A stretch of DNA of 5,413 nucleotides, from contig JAHEEZ010000237.1 of assembly GCA_024640445.1 (NCBI GenBank), positions 1-5,413 of the forward strand, in the 5' to 3' direction. This DNA comes from Acidobacteriota bacterium (lineage in GTDB: Bacteria; Acidobacteriota; Blastocatellia; Pyrinomonadales; Pyrinomonadaceae). The translations under genes and the position numbers were made by a program. Below are positions 4,187-5,413 of this stretch, in pieces (the stretch's first letter is position 1; every line of letters begins with the position of its first letter). The notes beneath the pieces were generated by a model. The model was not told the origin of the DNA and ran no database searches. It saw nothing but the letters and a program-made list of their open reading frames with translations.

Positions 4187-5413
4187 ATGACTCTGAAAAC
4201 TAATGACAACGAGGGCCTCATCCGCGGGCTGGGTCTCCTTGCGGGCATCTCCGTGATCGTCGCAAATGTGATAGGGACCGGAGTGTTCCTGAAGGCCCGT
4301 GTGATGACCTGTAACGTCGGATCACCAGGCTGGGTGCTTGTTGCGTGGATCGCCGCCGGACTGCTGACACTCGCCGGTGCGCTGACCTATGCCGAGATCG
4401 CCGCGATGAAACCGAAAGCGGCGGGGGAATACGTATTCCTCAAGGACGGATACGGCAAGAAGACCAGTTTCTTGTTTGGCTGGATGACGATGTTGATCGC
4501 AAAGCCCGGCGGGCAGGCGGCGGTTGCGGTTGCTTTCGCGATATTCCTGAACGATTTTCTCGGCGGAAAGCTGAAGAGCGTACTTCTTGCAATAAATATT
4601 TGGGGTTACCCGTACGAGCTCACGACGCTTCAGGTTGTTGCCGTCATGGCGATCGTCATCTTCACGACACTCAATTGCGCTTCGGTCAGCGTTGGCGGAC
4701 AGATCGCCGGCTATTTTACCGCGGTGAAGATCGCTCTCATCCTGACCGTTGGTCTTGGCGCGTTCTTTCTAGCCGACGGAAGTATTGCGAACTTCGGCCT
4801 TTCGGGTGCCGGAGGTGCATGCGAGGCGGTCGGAGAATCTGTGAAATACGGCGCCGCGGGTTACACCTTCCTTGCTGGTTTCGGCGCGGCGATGCTTGGC
4901 GCGCTTTGGGGTTACGATGGCTGGAACAACCTGACCTTACTTGCCGGTGAGGTAAAGGATCCCAAGAAGAACATACCCAGGGCGCTGATCGGCGGAACGC
5001 TCTTGATAATGTTTCTGTATGTCACGGTGAACGCAGCCTACTTCTATGTTCTGACCCCGGAGGTCATCGCGTCGATCTCTCTGAATTCGTCCGTCGCTCA
5101 GGAGGTCGGAGTCAGGTTCCTTGGTTCGGCCGCGCTCAGCTTTATGACGGTCGGGCTGATGCTGTCTTCGCTGGGAACACTTCACACTTCGATTCTTGGA
5201 GGCGCCCGCGTGCCTTTCGCGATGGCGAAGGACGGGCTTATGTTCCGTCCTCTTGGAAAGCTTTCAAAAGGGACAAGGGTTCCGGTCGGCGCGCTCATTG
5301 TCCAGGGGGTCTGGGCATGCATCCTGGCGGTCTCCGGATCGTTCGACACGCTCACAAACTATATGATCTTCGGGTCCTGGATCTTCTATACGCTTGCAGG
5401 TACCACCATTTTT
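4187..5413 (+). CDS. APC-family amino acid permease, N-terminal 409 residues (3' end outside window)
   Basis: An open frame runs from ATG 4187 to the right edge without a stop. The product is an inner-membrane amino acid transporter of the APC superfamily, closest in feel to LAT/SteT-like permeases. TM1 carries the substrate-binding broken helix VANVIGTGVF (25-34), TM2 ends in LTYAEIAAMKPKAAGEYVFL (66-85), and TM6 and its following loop read GALWGYDGWNNLTLLAGEVKDPKK (238-261). A further marker is GGARVPFAMAKDGLMF (338-353) in the loop after TM8. Hydrophobic segments lie at about 14-36, 48-70, 94-122, 147-165, 172-196, 226-248, 265-289, 310-335, 364-384 and 391-409; family members usually have 12, so about two are missing off the edge. 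The substrate cannot be read from sequence. No in-frame start codon lies upstream within the gap and there is no clear Shine-Dalgarno. It is divergent from pabB with a 91-bp gap. Confidence 0.9.
   Translation, partial: MTLKTNDNEGLIRGLGLLAGISVIVANVIGTGVFLKARVMTCNVGSPGWVLVAWIAAGLLTLAGALTYAEIAAMKPKAAGEYVFLKDGYGKKTSFLFGWMTMLIAKPGGQAAVAVAFAIFLNDFLGGKLKSVLLAINIWGYPYELTTLQVVAVMAIVIFTTLNCASVSVGGQIAGYFTAVKIALILTVGLGAFFLADGSIANFGLSGAGGACEAVGESVKYGAAGYTFLAGFGAAMLGALWGYDGWNNLTLLAGEVKDPKKNIPRALIGGTLLIMFLYVTVNAAYFYVLTPEVIASISLNSSVAQEVGVRFLGSAALSFMTVGLMLSSLGTLHTSILGGARVPFAMAKDGLMFRPLGKLSKGTRVPVGALIVQGVWACILAVSGSFDTLTNYMIFGSWIFYTLAGTTIF

Noticed and set aside
4345..4950. 201-codon plus-strand frame rich in Arg, Asp and Cys inside the permease
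   Set aside because: It is a shifted reading of the permease, whose own frame gives clear APC motifs and membrane helices across the same bases.
1..5413. A defence island, mobile element, CRISPR array or biosynthetic cluster
   Set aside because: No nuclease, transposase, integrase, repeat-spacer array or assembly-line gene is present; all genes are housekeeping or envelope types.

Overview
This window reads as ordinary chromosomal DNA from a mid-GC bacterium (GC judged by eye at roughly half to mid-50s percent, not computed). It holds six protein genes, two of them cut by the window edges. The proteins look most like those of Acidobacteriota, possibly Blastocatellia-like: the permease carries a 'GTGVFLKARVMTCNVG' signature and there is a J-domain protein with a four-helix membrane tail. 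That placement rests on remembered protein flavour only and is weak (about 0.4). I see no mobile element, CRISPR array, tRNA, rRNA or phage gene.

Layout: the left end (1-1281) has two + strand genes in tandem, the C-terminal 162 residues of the DNA polymerase III delta subunit (holA) and then a 249-residue acidic lipoprotein with an SH3-like C-terminus. They converge on rpsT (ribosomal protein S20, minus strand, 1362-1625). The convergent gap holds a 12-bp-stem intrinsic terminator whose U-tract serves rpsT. Upstream of rpsT lie a near-consensus sigma70 promoter (TTGACA-17-TATACT) and a short leader hairpin, then a membrane-anchored J-domain protein (1722-2522, minus). A 184-bp gap with a palindrome, a candidate promoter and a GC-rich hairpin separates this from pabB (aminodeoxychorismate synthase component I, 2707-4095, minus). 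PabB is transcribed divergently from an APC-family amino acid permease (4187 to the right edge, plus).

The genes do not form a single pathway. They cover replication (HolA), translation (S20), chaperone recruitment at the membrane (J protein), folate precursor synthesis (PabB), amino acid uptake or exchange (permease) and an envelope lipoprotein of unknown role. No glutamine amidotransferase partner (PabA/TrpG) is in the window, so PabB must rely on one encoded elsewhere.

I did not find a convincing new multi-gene system. The points most worth a second look are: the start of pabB, which has no Shine-Dalgarno but an extended -10 exactly where a leaderless transcript would need it, while a strong Shine-Dalgarno/ATG just upstream opens a different frame; the lipoprotein of unknown function behind holA; the membrane J protein; and the compact rpsT control region.
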